9,751 nt of DNA from an uncultured Thermoleophilia bacterium (GTDB taxonomy: Bacteria; Actinomycetota; Thermoleophilia; UBA2241), in assembly GCA_903921965.1 (NCBI GenBank), contig CAIXSE010000349.1, positions 1 through 9,751 of the forward strand, written 5' to 3'. Below the pieces are notes generated by a model. The model saw only the letters and a program-made list of their open reading frames with translations. It had not been told where the DNA came from and did not search any database. The first letter of the stretch is position 1. The number at the start of each line of letters is the position of its first letter. Positions 1-7,099 of this stretch are shown here, one piece after another. A program made the position numbers and the translations under genes.

Positions 1-2
1 GC

Positions 3-896
3 CTGGCGGCGCTCCTGCTCGTGCCCGCGGACCCGGTCCTGCTGCTCGGCCTCTTCGGGTTCGGCGCCGCGCTGGCGTTCACGGCCACGCACCTCTCGGT
101 GATCAGGCTGCGCCTGCGCGAACCCGCCCTCGCGCGGCCGTTCCGGGTGCCTTTCAACGTGCGCTTTCGCGGCGCGGCGCTCCCCGTGCCGGCGGTGGCC
201 GGCGCGGTCGCCACCGCCGCGATCTGGGTGCTCATGGTGGCCACGCACCCCGAGGGCCGCCTCCTCGGCTTCGCCTGGATGGCGGGCGGCCTTCTGCTCT
301 ACGTCGTCTACCGGCGCGGCACCGGCAGGGCGCTGCTGCGGCAGCCCGTCGAGCGCCGCCTGCCCGACGCCGCAGAGTCGGACGTGGACTACGAGCGCAT
401 CCTGGTGCCCGTGGACGGCTCCCGCCTCAGCGACGAGATGATGGTCCTGGGGTGCCAGCTGGCGGCAGACAAGGCCGCCATCATCGACATCGTCTACGCC
501 GTCGACGTGCCGATGAACCTGCCGCTCGACGCGCCCATGCCCAAGGAGCGCCGCCGGGGCGCGCACGTCCTGGAGTCCGCGCTGGCGGTGGCCCAGGAGT
601 TCGGCGTCGAGGCGTGGCCGCACCTCGTGCTCTCGCGCCACCCCGGCAGGGCCATCGTGGACACCGCCCGGCAGTGGCACTGCGACGTGGTCATCATGGG
701 CGCCGTGCGCAGGCTGCGCACCGACGACGAGGTGCTCGGCAGAGCGGTCACCTACGTGCTGCGCAACACGCCGGGCGAGGTCCTCCTGAACTACGTGCCG
801 GCGGACTATCCCATGAAGGGGTCCGCCGCCGAGTGGGACGAGCAGGAATCGGCCGCGGTCGCAGCGGGCGAGCCACGAAGTCAGGAGCGGGGATGA
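3..896 (+). CDS. APC-type permease fused to a C-terminal universal stress protein (UspA) domain, 5'-truncated
   Basis: The reading frame is open to the left edge, so the start lies outside the window; 297 residues are visible. The first half is membrane-like, with hydrophobic stretches at about residues 1-28, 60-80 and 85-103. Between the first two is a basic loop containing PFRVPFN, which resembles the LARPFRxP loop near the end of APC-superfamily amino-acid/cation permeases. From about residue 130 a soluble alpha/beta domain begins with YERILVPVDGS, the typical first strand of UspA proteins, and ends near VLRNTPGEVLL. The usual Usp ATP-binding signature (GxxG-x9-G-S/T) is altered: MGAVRRLRTDDEVLGR lacks the second glycine and has Arg after the last one, so nucleotide binding is uncertain. 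Its stop overlaps the next start by 4 bases, placing it in the operon with the Trk genes. The transported substrate cannot be read from this fragment. Permease-Usp fusions are known in bacteria; the family call is fairly sure, the role in ion or osmotic stress is inference. Confidence 0.8.
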   Translation: MAALLLVPADPVLLLGLFGFGAALAFTATHLSVIRLRLREPALARPFRVPFNVRFRGAALPVPAVAGAVATAAIWVLMVATHPEGRLLGFAWMAGGLLLYVVYRRGTGRALLRQPVERRLPDAAESDVDYERILVPVDGSRLSDEMMVLGCQLAADKAAIIDIVYAVDVPMNLPLDAPMPKERRRGAHVLESALAVAQEFGVEAWPHLVLSRHPGRAIVDTARQWHCDVVIMGAVRRLRTDDEVLGRAVTYVLRNTPGEVLLNYVPADYPMKGSAAEWDEQESAAVAAGEPRSQERG

Positions 897-1327
897 GCGC
901 GCGCAGGTACGTCATCATCGCCGGCTGCGGACGGGTCGGCTCCGGCATGGCGAAGCGTCTCGCCGCCGAAGGCGACGACGTGGTCGTCATCGACGACGAC
1001 CGCCGCTCCTTCGCCCTCCTCGGCGACGACTTCGCCGGCCGGCGGGTCGTGGGCGTCGCCATCGACTGGGACGTGCTCCGCCGCGCCGGCATCGAGGGCG
1101 CCGACGCCTTCGTGGCCGTCACCGACGGCGACAACACCAACATCGTCTGCGCGCTCATCGCGCAGCGCGCCTTCGAGGTGCCCTGCGCCGTGGCCCGCGT
1201 CTACGACCCCCGCCGCGCCGCGTCGTTCGCCCGCATGGGCCTGCGCACCGTGTGCCCGACCCACGACGCCGAGGAGGCCCTCGTGGAGGCCGTCCACTCC
1301 TGTCCCCTCCCGGAAGCGGAGGCCTGA
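893..1327 (+). CDS. stand-alone TrkA-N (RCK_N) NAD-binding regulatory protein
   Basis: This 144-residue protein is a single Rossmann-fold RCK_N domain. The dinucleotide motif G11-C-G13-R-V-G16 follows a beta strand (YVIIAG), and the second strand ends in VVVIDDD, giving Asp34 at the position that usually binds the NAD(H) ribose. Later family features are the AGIEGADAFVAVTDGDNTNI stretch and a VYDPRRAASFARMG region. It ends soon after the Rossmann fold, so the RCK_C ligand-binding domain found in most TrkA/KtrA proteins is absent. The ATG at 893 overlaps the upstream stop (ATGA) and has a GGAG 6 bases before it. Known role of the family: cytoplasmic gating rings on TrkH/KtrB potassium channels, sensing nucleotides. 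It probably pairs with one of the two downstream RCK proteins or with TrkH, but the partner is inferred. It could instead regulate the permease in front of it. Confidence 0.88.
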   Translation: MSARRYVIIAGCGRVGSGMAKRLAAEGDDVVVIDDDRRSFALLGDDFAGRRVVGVAIDWDVLRRAGIEGADAFVAVTDGDNTNIVCALIAQRAFEVPCAVARVYDPRRAASFARMGLRTVCPTHDAEEALVEAVHSCPLPEAEA

Positions 1328-1328
1328 C

Positions 1329-2048
1329 GTGTTCGTGCTCATCGTCGGCGCCGGCAAAGTGGGTCTCAACGTCGGCATCAGCCTCGGCCAGCTCGGCCAC
1401 GAGTACATCGTCGTCGAGCAGCGGCGCTCCCGCTACGACCTGCTGCGCCCGCAGCTCGAGGAGCAGCTGCTGTACGGCGACGGCACCGAGATGTGGGTGC
1501 TGGAGAGGGCCGGCATCGCCCGCGCCGACCTGGTCGTGGCCGTCACCGGCGACGACGAGGACAACCTGGTCATCGCCCAGCTCGCCAAGCACGAGTACGG
1601 CGTACCCAAGGTCGTGGCGCGCGTGAACAACCCGCGCAACCAGCGGACCTTCGACCTGCTCGACGTCGACTCGACGCTGTGCGCCGCCACGATGACCGTG
1701 TCCATGATCCAGCACGAGCTGCCCTCCCACCAGTTCGTGCCCCTGCTCGCCCTCGAGCGCGAGGGACTCCAGCTGGTCGAGATCCAGGTGGGCGACGACT
1801 CCCCGGCGGCCCACCTCACCATCGACGAGATGCGGCTGCCGCCGGGCGTGCTGCTCGCCGCGGTGCTCCGCGGCGGCGCGGCCGTGCTGCCGCGCGGCGA
1901 CCTCACCCTGCTGCCCGGCGACCAGGTGCTCTGCCTGCAGCCGCCGGCGAGGGCCGGGGACCTCATCCGCATCTTCCTGCCGGGCCGCCGTCCGGAAGAG
2001 GTGCAGGCGCAGTCCAGCATCGACGTGACCGGCGAGGGACCGGCGTGA
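1329..2048 (+). CDS. TrkA/KtrA-type potassium uptake regulator (RCK_N + RCK_C)
   Basis: A 239-residue protein of the usual length for a single-copy TrkA/KtrA regulator. RCK_N occupies about residues 1-130: GAGKVG at 7-12 is the dinucleotide-binding turn, VVEQ gives Glu30 as the ribose-binding acid, GDGT at 50-53 and AVTGDDEDN at 71-79 are characteristic. RCK_C spans about 137-217 and ends in a typical LLPGDQVLCLQP strand. The last 20 residues are hydrophilic. The GTG at 1329 lies one base after the previous stop and has GGAGG at 1318-1322, 6 bases ahead, which fixes the start. In this family the protein forms the cytoplasmic ring that opens the TrkH/KtrB pore in response to nucleotides (NAD(H), or ATP/ADP in KtrA-type rings). 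Gene order makes it an expected partner of TrkH encoded at 3441. Confidence 0.93.
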   Translation: MFVLIVGAGKVGLNVGISLGQLGHEYIVVEQRRSRYDLLRPQLEEQLLYGDGTEMWVLERAGIARADLVVAVTGDDEDNLVIAQLAKHEYGVPKVVARVNNPRNQRTFDLLDVDSTLCAATMTVSMIQHELPSHQFVPLLALEREGLQLVEIQVGDDSPAAHLTIDEMRLPPGVLLAAVLRGGAAVLPRGDLTLLPGDQVLCLQPPARAGDLIRIFLPGRRPEEVQAQSSIDVTGEGPA

Positions 2049-2073
2049 GCCGCGGGCGCAGGACGGGCGCACC

Positions 2074-3426
2074 ATGAGGATCGTCGTCGTCGGCACCGGC
2101 ACGCTGGGCTTCTACGTCGCCCGCAAGTTCTCGGAGGAGCGTCACGACGTCGTGCTCGTGGGCGAGGACGAAGACGCCCTGCGACGCGCCCAGGACGCCA
2201 TGGACGTGGGTGCGGTGGTCGGCAAGGGCAGCACGCCGTCGGTGCTCCTCGACGCCGGGCTGCGCGCGGCGGACGTGCTCGTCGCGGTGACGGGAAGCGA
2301 CGAGACCAACATCGTCGCCTGCCTCATCGCCGAGACGGTCTCCGCGAGCATCGTGCGCGTGGCCCGCATCCACGACCCGGCCTACCTGGGCGCGAGCGGC
2401 ATCATCGACAAGAGCTCGCTCAGCGTCGACCTGGTGATCAGCCCCGAGGAGGAGGTCGCGCGGGCCGCCGTCGCGCTCGCCCGCGTACCCGGCGCCACCG
2501 ACGCGCTCGACTTCGCCGGGGGGCGCGTGCGCGCGATCGGCGTGATGCTCGACGAGGACTCGCCGATGATCGGCAGGCCCATCAAGGCGCTGCTGCAGGG
2601 CGACGACGGCGAGAAGCTCATCGTCGCCGGCGTCTACAGGGAGGAGATGGTCAGCGCCCCGTCGGACGACATCCGTCTCATGGCGCGCGACACCCTCTTC
2701 CTGGTGGCCGACCGCGACTCGGTGCGTCCCGCACTCACGCGGCTCGGCAAGCGCTGGGTGCGGACGCGCAACGTGATCGTCGCCGGCGGCGGGTGGGAAG
2801 GCGTCTCCATCGCCCGCCGCCTGGCCGCCGAGGGCATCCACACCAAGATCGTCGAGCGCGACCCGGAGGTCTGTGAGCGCATCGCCAACGAGCTCGACAC
2901 CACGCTCGTCCTGCAGGGGCACGGCATGGACGACCGCCTGCTGGTGGACGAAGGGGTACAGCGCGCGGACATGACCATCGCCGCGCTGGGCGACGAGACG
3001 GCCAACGTGTTCGCGGCGCTCCTCGCCAAGCGCCTCGGTGCGCGCCGCGCCGCCGCCCTGGTCGACACGCCGGAGTACATGCCGTTCGCCTCGAGCATCG
3101 GCGTGGACGTCGTGCTGAGCCCGCTGCTGGCCGCGCTGAACCCGATCACGCAGGTCGCGCGCCGGGGACAGGTGCTCGCCATCCGGACGCTGCGGGAGAA
3201 CCTGGTGGAGGGCATCGAGTTCGTGGCCGCCGAGGGCTCCGGCATCGTCGGCCTGCCGCTCGCGCTGCTGCACCTGCCCCACGGCTCGATGGTCGGCGCC
3301 GTCGTGCGCGCCGGTCAGGGCATCATCCCGCGCGCCTCCACGGTCATCGAGCCCGGCGACCAGGTGGTGCTGTTCACCCGTCCCGCCCTGGTGCCGCGCC
3401 TGCAGCGGCTGCTCGCCCCCGCCTGA
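2074..3426 (+). CDS. trkA: TrkA, double-length (tandem RCK_N-RCK_C) potassium uptake regulator
   Basis: At 450 residues this matches classical TrkA, which carries two RCK_N-RCK_C units. Unit one starts MRIVVVGTGTLG (G7-T-G9-T-L-G12) and runs to about residue 220, with an RCK_C part ending at DTLFLVADR. Unit two starts at NVIVAGGGWEG (G238, G240, G243), has Glu261 at the usual NAD-ribose acid position, and closes with an RCK_C part ending PGDQVVLFTRP. In unit one the equivalent acid is replaced by Gly30 (VVLVGED), so the two nucleotide sites may differ in binding. The ATG at 2074 follows a 25-base gap after the previous gene; the ribosome site is weak (AGGACGGG 8-15 bases ahead). It is followed 14 bases later by trkH, its expected membrane partner. 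Regulation of K+ uptake by nucleotide binding is family knowledge; the split of labour with the two smaller RCK proteins is not visible. Confidence 0.93.
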   Translation: MRIVVVGTGTLGFYVARKFSEERHDVVLVGEDEDALRRAQDAMDVGAVVGKGSTPSVLLDAGLRAADVLVAVTGSDETNIVACLIAETVSASIVRVARIHDPAYLGASGIIDKSSLSVDLVISPEEEVARAAVALARVPGATDALDFAGGRVRAIGVMLDEDSPMIGRPIKALLQGDDGEKLIVAGVYREEMVSAPSDDIRLMARDTLFLVADRDSVRPALTRLGKRWVRTRNVIVAGGGWEGVSIARRLAAEGIHTKIVERDPEVCERIANELDTTLVLQGHGMDDRLLVDEGVQRADMTIAALGDETANVFAALLAKRLGARRAAALVDTPEYMPFASSIGVDVVLSPLLAALNPITQVARRGQVLAIRTLRENLVEGIEFVAAEGSGIVGLPLALLHLPHGSMVGAVVRAGQGIIPRASTVIEPGDQVVLFTRPALVPRLQRLLAPA

Positions 3427-3440
3427 GGCGGAGCTCCCCG

Positions 3441-4949
3441 GTGGCAGCCAGACCCGCGCCGTCGGTCGTCGCCACCGTGACCGGGCTGCACCCGGCCACG
3501 GTGGGCGGCGCGCGGCGCGTCGCCTTCCTGCTCAGCATCCTGCTGCTGGGCGAGACGTTGTCCATGACGGCGCCGCTGGCGGTGGCGATCATCTACGGCG
3601 ACGGACGCGACATCGAGTCGTTCGCCACCACGATGTTCATCACCGGCGCCGTCGGCGCGATCGCCTTCTTCCTCTTCCGCACCGACCTGAAGAGCCTCAC
3701 GCGCCACGACGGCATCGCCGTCGTGGCGCTCGGCTGGCTCACGGTGTGCCTCTTCGGCTCGATTCCCTTCGTGCTCGAGGGCCAGCTCGGCTGGCTCAAC
3801 GCCTGGTTCGAGACGGTGAGCGGGTTCACCGGCACCGGCTCGAGCGTCATCCCCGACATCGAGGCCATGCCCCGTGGCCTGCTGTTCTGGCGATGCTTCA
3901 CCCACTGGCTGGGGGCCATGGGCTTCCTGGTCTCGTTCGTCGCGCTGCTGCCCCTGCTGGGCATCGGCGCCATGCAGCTCTACCGCGCCGAGGCGCCGGG
4001 CCTGGAGGTCGACCGCCTGCGGCCGCGCATCAGCAGCACCGCGCGCATCCTCTGGACCATCTACCTCACGCTGTCGGTGTCGCTCACCGTCCTGCTCCTG
4101 CTCGGCGGCATGGATTGGTTCGACGCCCTCTGCAACATGTTCGCCGCCATCGGTACCGGCGGCTACTCCACGAAGAACACGAGCATCGGCTGGTGGCACA
4201 GCGCCTACATCGACTGGGTCATCACCCTGTTCCTGTGGCTCTCCGCCACGAACTTCTCCCTGTACTGGTTCCTCGCGACGGGCAGGCCGGGACGCTTCTT
4301 CAAGGACGCCGAGTGGCGCTTCTACACGATCGTCCTGCTGTGCTCGAGCTTCTTCATCGCGGCCGTGGTGTGGGCCACGTCGACGGTCTCGGCCACCCAA
4401 GCCATCCGCGACGCCTTCTTCACCGTCGTCTCACTGGCCTCCACCACGGGGTTCGTGACCGCCGACTACGAGAAGTGGGCGCCGGTGACGCAGTTCATCC
4501 TGTTCATGCTGCTGTTCATGGGCGGCTGCGCCGGCTCGACGGCCGGCGCCATGAAGGCCATCCGCGTGCTGCTGTTCGGCAAGCAGGCGGCGCACGAGTT
4601 CTTCCGCACCATGCACCCCTACGGCGTCACCAGGATCCGTCTCAACGGGAGCCCGGTGACCGGCGAGATGATGCGCTCCGTCTCCGCCTTCATGGGGCTG
4701 TACCTCGCCGTCTACGTGGTCTCGGTGGCCATCGTCTCGTGGACCGGGGCCGACTTCGCCACGGCCATGTCGGCGGCGGCCACGGCCATGGGAGGCGTCG
4801 GGCCGGGCCTCGGCGACGTCGGCCCCATGGACAACTTCCTCTGGATGGCACCGGCCGCGAAGATCGTGCTCACCTTCGACATGCTCGCCGGACGGCTGGA
4901 ACTGGTCACGCTGATGATGATGGCCACGCCGGCGTTCTGGCGCCGCTGA
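3441..4949 (+). CDS. trkH: TrkH family potassium uptake protein, pore-forming membrane subunit
   Basis: A 502-residue polytopic inner-membrane protein of normal TrkH length. It has the four pore-loop repeats of the superfamily, each with the filter glycine: TGTGSS (130-135), IGTGGYS (237-243), STTGF (334-338) and MGGVGPG (450-456). The intramembrane gating loop GGCAGSTAGAMKAIR (361-375) between the two parts of M3 is strongly conserved in TrkH. The C-terminus, GRLELVT followed by PAFWRR, is the standard family ending. It carries K+ (possibly also Na+) inward, with gating by the RCK proteins encoded directly upstream. The GTG start at 3441 has GGCGGAG at 3427-3433, 7 bases ahead, and sits 14 bases after trkA. 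A small GC hairpin wraps the stop codon and a strong terminator follows, so this is the last gene of the operon. Confidence 0.96.
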   Translation: MAARPAPSVVATVTGLHPATVGGARRVAFLLSILLLGETLSMTAPLAVAIIYGDGRDIESFATTMFITGAVGAIAFFLFRTDLKSLTRHDGIAVVALGWLTVCLFGSIPFVLEGQLGWLNAWFETVSGFTGTGSSVIPDIEAMPRGLLFWRCFTHWLGAMGFLVSFVALLPLLGIGAMQLYRAEAPGLEVDRLRPRISSTARILWTIYLTLSVSLTVLLLLGGMDWFDALCNMFAAIGTGGYSTKNTSIGWWHSAYIDWVITLFLWLSATNFSLYWFLATGRPGRFFKDAEWRFYTIVLLCSSFFIAAVVWATSTVSATQAIRDAFFTVVSLASTTGFVTADYEKWAPVTQFILFMLLFMGGCAGSTAGAMKAIRVLLFGKQAAHEFFRTMHPYGVTRIRLNGSPVTGEMMRSVSAFMGLYLAVYVVSVAIVSWTGADFATAMSAAATAMGGVGPGLGDVGPMDNFLWMAPAAKIVLTFDMLAGRLELVTLMMMATPAFWRR

Positions 4950-4958
4950 CGCGGCGCC
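4939..4958. repeat. GC hairpin around the trkH stop codon
   Basis: Perfect 8-bp inverted repeat, GGCGCCGC at 4939-4946 and GCGGCGCC at 4951-4958, with a 4-base loop TGAC that contains the trkH TGA stop (4947-4949). It could assist 3'-end stability or termination. In DNA this rich in GC such small palindromes also arise by chance, so function is uncertain. Confidence 0.45.
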
Positions 4959-5009
4959 GCCCGCGCCGGCCCCACGCCCGCCCTCAGGCGCCCCGGCCCG
5001 GCCGCCCGC

Positions 5010-5054
5010 ACGACGGAGGGGCGGGGCGCCTGCGGCGCCCCGCCCCTCCGTCGT
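5010..5054. terminator. bidirectional intrinsic terminator-like hairpin between convergent genes
   Basis: A perfect 21-bp inverted repeat: left arm 5010-5030, loop TGC at 5031-5033, right arm 5034-5054. The stem is nearly all G and C (core GGAGGGGCGGGGCGCC). There is no long T tract on either side, as is common for GC-rich organisms. It lies in the 128-base gap between the end of trkH (plus) and the end of the exported protein gene (minus, stop at 5078), exactly where a shared terminator for two converging transcripts is expected. Confidence 0.85.
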
Positions 5055-5077
5055 CACGCCCGTGGACCGCTCGCTGC

Positions 5078-6466
5078 TCAGTACACCGTGAACGTCCTCC
5101 ACGAGGACGCCGTCTTCGCGTGGTCGTCGTCCTCGTGGACGGCCATGATGCGCCACGACCCCGGCTTGTAGTGGAGGCCGATCCCGTACTCCGTGGCCGA
5201 CTTCGTGTTCCGGTACTTCTGCGCGTACAGGCTGATCACAGCGTGCCAGCTCCCGCCGTAGTACCGCTCGAGGTAGACCTTGGTGTGGCTCGCGCGGTTC
5301 TGCGCCGTCGAGTGCCGCGGCAGGATCGTGCCCCAGCCCCAGACCTTGGGCCCGGACGCGACGACCTTGGGGACGGCCGGCGGCGTGATCCTGGCGCGCG
5401 CCTTCACCTTGACCAGGTTGCTCATGCTCGAGAGGTACTCGCTGTCGCCGTCGAAGAACATGGCGAAGTACGTGAGGCGTTTGATCCCGCTCGCCGTCAC
5501 CGAGTAGTCCCCCGTGTCGGACTGGGCCGCGCCGGCGAAGTTCCACTGCCCGTCGATCTTGTTCTCCTGCGACCAGAACAGGCCGACCGACTTGCCGGGG
5601 ATCAGGAAGCCGCTGGCCGCGTTGAGCAGCGCCCCCGTGAGCGTGACGGAGCCGTTGTAGGGGACGACGTCGGTGTCGGCGGTGAGGACCAGCCCGCTCT
5701 CCTGCTGCTGCCCGCCGCCGCCCGGCACCGTCGCGGTGAGGGTGACGTTGTCGACGTAGGACCCCTCGTACACCACCGCCGGGTCGCTCCGGAACGCGAC
5801 GCCGATCCACACCCGGCTCTGGCCGCACACGTTGCCGAGCGTGAAGACGTCGGTGAGGTCGAGGCTCTGGCTCGTCCAGCTGTTGTGGTTGCCGGACCAG
5901 TAGACGCCGTAGTAGTTGACGTCGTTGAGCGAGACGTACAGGCCCAGCTTGTCCTTGTCGAGCTCGGTGATGGAGTACATGGTCATGCCCAGCGTGGCCG
6001 CCGTCGCCTGAGAGAGGTCGAAGGGGCCGGCGGTCATCCAGGAGCTCTGGTTGTTCACGTACGGCCCGGGCGGGCTGATGGCGCTGCCGCTGCAGTAGGC
6101 GGAGTACGCGCCGCCGGCGGCCCTGTACGTGGTGGTGGCCCACCCCGGGCTGCCCTGCAGCGACCACTTGGACAGGCCGGACTCGAAGTCGTCCGAGAAC
6201 AGCGTCACGGTCTGCGTCGCACCGCGGGCCGGGGCGACCGCGCGAGCCGTGACGAGCCACGGCGCCAGAGGCACGTGCGTGCCCGGCGTCCCGGCGAGTA
6301 CGGCGCTCCTGCCCGCCACGCCGGGTCCGGCGGCGGCGAGCGCCGCCCACACCAGGAGCACCGCGAGAGCCGCGAGCGTGAGCAGTGCGAGTCTGCCGGC
6401 CGCGCGGCCGGGCCGGCTCCTCCCGCGAGCCACGAGCGAGCCGTCCGCCAGGATCCTGCCAGCCAT
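5078..6466 (-). CDS. exported multi-domain beta-sandwich protein (MAM/jelly-roll-like + Ig-like + C-terminal surface module)
   Basis: I do not recognise a named gene. The 462-residue product has a basic N-terminus, then a hydrophobic segment at about residues 24-47 (a signal peptide or membrane anchor). Residues 88-247 resemble a jelly-roll/MAM-like fold as found beside M6 (immune-inhibitor-A) peptidases: FSDDFESGLSKW at the start, then RVWIGVAFRSD and EGSYVDNVTL. Two Cys, at 125 and 214, could form a disulfide. A GGGGQQQ linker leads to an Ig-like domain (258-357: SVTLTGALLNAASG, PGKSVGLFW, TGDYSVT, LVKVKA). Residues 368-462 form a last module ending SSWRTFTVY, a type I associate with actinobacterial surface proteins. 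No catalytic residues are seen, so adhesion or carbohydrate/protein binding is the likeliest role. The frame stays open to an ATG at 6610, but 6466 is chosen because it gives a clean signal sequence and lies 54 bases downstream of a good promoter; the longer version would add an Arg-rich stretch and start upstream of that promoter. Confidence 0.8.
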   Translation of the reverse strand: MAGRILADGSLVARGRSRPGRAAGRLALLTLAALAVLLVWAALAAAGPGVAGRSAVLAGTPGTHVPLAPWLVTARAVAPARGATQTVTLFSDDFESGLSKWSLQGSPGWATTTYRAAGGAYSAYCSGSAISPPGPYVNNQSSWMTAGPFDLSQATAATLGMTMYSITELDKDKLGLYVSLNDVNYYGVYWSGNHNSWTSQSLDLTDVFTLGNVCGQSRVWIGVAFRSDPAVVYEGSYVDNVTLTATVPGGGGQQQESGLVLTADTDVVPYNGSVTLTGALLNAASGFLIPGKSVGLFWSQENKIDGQWNFAGAAQSDTGDYSVTASGIKRLTYFAMFFDGDSEYLSSMSNLVKVKARARITPPAVPKVVASGPKVWGWGTILPRHSTAQNRASHTKVYLERYYGGSWHAVISLYAQKYRNTKSATEYGIGLHYKPGSWRIMAVHEDDDHAKTASSWRTFTVY

Positions 6467-6527
6467 GATCCACCCCCGCTGCCGAGCGGCGCGCGCGCCG
6501 CGTCCCCTTCGATCGGTGTGCACTCTG

Positions 6528-6555
6528 GTTCTACGCCTTCGACGGCGTCTGTCAA
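6528..6555 (-). promoter_or_regulatory. probable sigma70-type promoter for the exported protein gene
   Basis: Read on the minus strand: TTGACA at 6555-6550, a 16-base spacer, then TAGAAC at 6533-6528 (4 of 6 matches to TATAAT). Transcription would begin near 6520, leaving a leader of about 54 bases before the ATG at 6466. A perfect -35 hexamer in such GC-rich DNA is notable. A GGGGGTGG stretch shortly before the ATG could serve as ribosome site. Confidence 0.55.
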
Positions 6556-6563
6556 TCGTAGGG

Positions 6564-6591
6564 TCGTCAAGGTGGGGGTAATCCTTGACGA
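6564..6591. promoter_or_regulatory. perfect 9-bp dyad in the divergent intergenic region, candidate operator
   Basis: TCGTCAAGG at 6564-6572 is mirrored exactly by CCTTGACGA at 6583-6591, with a 10-base spacer (TGGGGGTAAT). The arm centres are 19 bases apart, close to two helical turns, as expected for a dimeric regulator. The right arm contains TTGACG (6585-6590), which could be the -35 of a plus-strand promoter for the PqqD/radical SAM genes; the matching -10 (CACGAT, 6608-6613) is poor. A third related half-site, TGTCAA, lies at 6550-6555 and is the minus-strand -35. It could alternatively form a hairpin in RNA. Confidence 0.45.
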
Positions 6592-6651
6592 TGAAGGGAC
6601 CAGAGGACACGATGGGCGCAGGCGGCCGAGGCGCGGCCGCGCACGACGACC

Positions 6652-6656
6652 GGAGG
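6652..6656 (+). promoter_or_regulatory. ribosome binding site for the PqqD-like gene
   Basis: GGAGG (followed by GG) ends 5 bases before the ATG at 6662. It decides this start over in-frame alternatives, because the frame is open far upstream without any other good site. Confidence 0.75.
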
Positions 6657-6661
6657 GGACG

Positions 6662-7099
6662 ATGGCCGCCGGTTCCGACGGGTCAGGCTCGGGCACCACC
6701 AGGAAGACCTTCCTCGTGGCAGGCGGCTGTGTGCTGGCCGCGGCGCTGGTGGGGGCCGGCTGGCGGCGCAGCCGCAGACCGGCCGGAGCGGCGTCCGCGC
6801 GTCCGCGCCGCGCCGACAACCTCAGCGAGCGCGCGACGGCCGAAGGCGTCGAGCTGCGGCCGCTCCCGCTCGACCCGCACGGCCCCGTGTTCGCGCTCAA
6901 CCGCTCGGCGGCCGTGGTCTGGAGCGCCGTCGACGGCAGGCGCAGCGTCACCGGGATCGGCGGCGAACTCGCGGCCGCGTTCGGCCTCTCCGCCGAGGTC
7001 GCACAGCGCGACGCGCGCGCCTGCCTGCGCTCCCTCGCCGCGCAGGGCATCGTCACCGGCGTCCCCGGCACGACGGCGGCGGAGGCCGCGAGGTCGTGA
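6662..7099 (+). CDS. membrane-anchored PqqD-like RiPP recognition element (RRE) protein
   Basis: This 145-residue protein has a short Ser/Gly/Thr-rich start, a hydrophobic segment at about residues 17-34 (FLVAGGCVLAAALVGAG) followed by a basic WRRSRRP stretch, then a PqqD-like domain at about 53-132. Typical PqqD features are VFALNRSAAVVWSAVDGRRSV (76-96), where the LNxxAxxxWxxxDG pattern is clear, and the helix-rich end ELAAAFGLSAEVAQRDARACLRSLAAQGIV. In peptide-modification pathways PqqD-type winged-helix domains bind the precursor leader and bring it to the radical SAM enzyme. Its stop overlaps the start of the radical SAM gene by 4 bases (GTGA), which supports that pairing. The membrane anchor is unusual, since most PqqD-like proteins are soluble and about 90 residues; with basic residues after the segment the domain would stay in the cytoplasm. 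The domain call is fairly sure; leader binding is inference. Confidence 0.82.
   Translation: MAAGSDGSGSGTTRKTFLVAGGCVLAAALVGAGWRRSRRPAGAASARPRRADNLSERATAEGVELRPLPLDPHGPVFALNRSAAVVWSAVDGRRSVTGIGGELAAAFGLSAEVAQRDARACLRSLAAQGIVTGVPGTTAAEAARS
7081..7085 (+). promoter_or_regulatory. ribosome binding site for the radical SAM gene
   Basis: GGAGG lies 10 bases before the GTG at 7096, inside the end of the PqqD-like gene. With the GTGA stop/start overlap it indicates translational coupling. Confidence 0.7.

Noticed and set aside
1155..3282. Minus-strand open frames opposite the trkA-type genes
   Set aside because: They mirror the codon bias of strong RCK-domain genes on the plus strand and show no domains of their own.
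6467..6610. Longer N-terminus for the exported protein, starting at 6610
   Set aside because: It adds 48 Arg-rich residues before the signal sequence and begins upstream of the likely promoter, over the dyad.
3746..7099. A 1117-codon plus-strand open frame crossing trkH, the exported gene and the PqqD-like gene
   Set aside because: Its translation through trkH and opposite the exported gene is Arg/His/Pro-rich and without domains. Only the last 145 codons, from the ATG at 6662, make a sensible protein.
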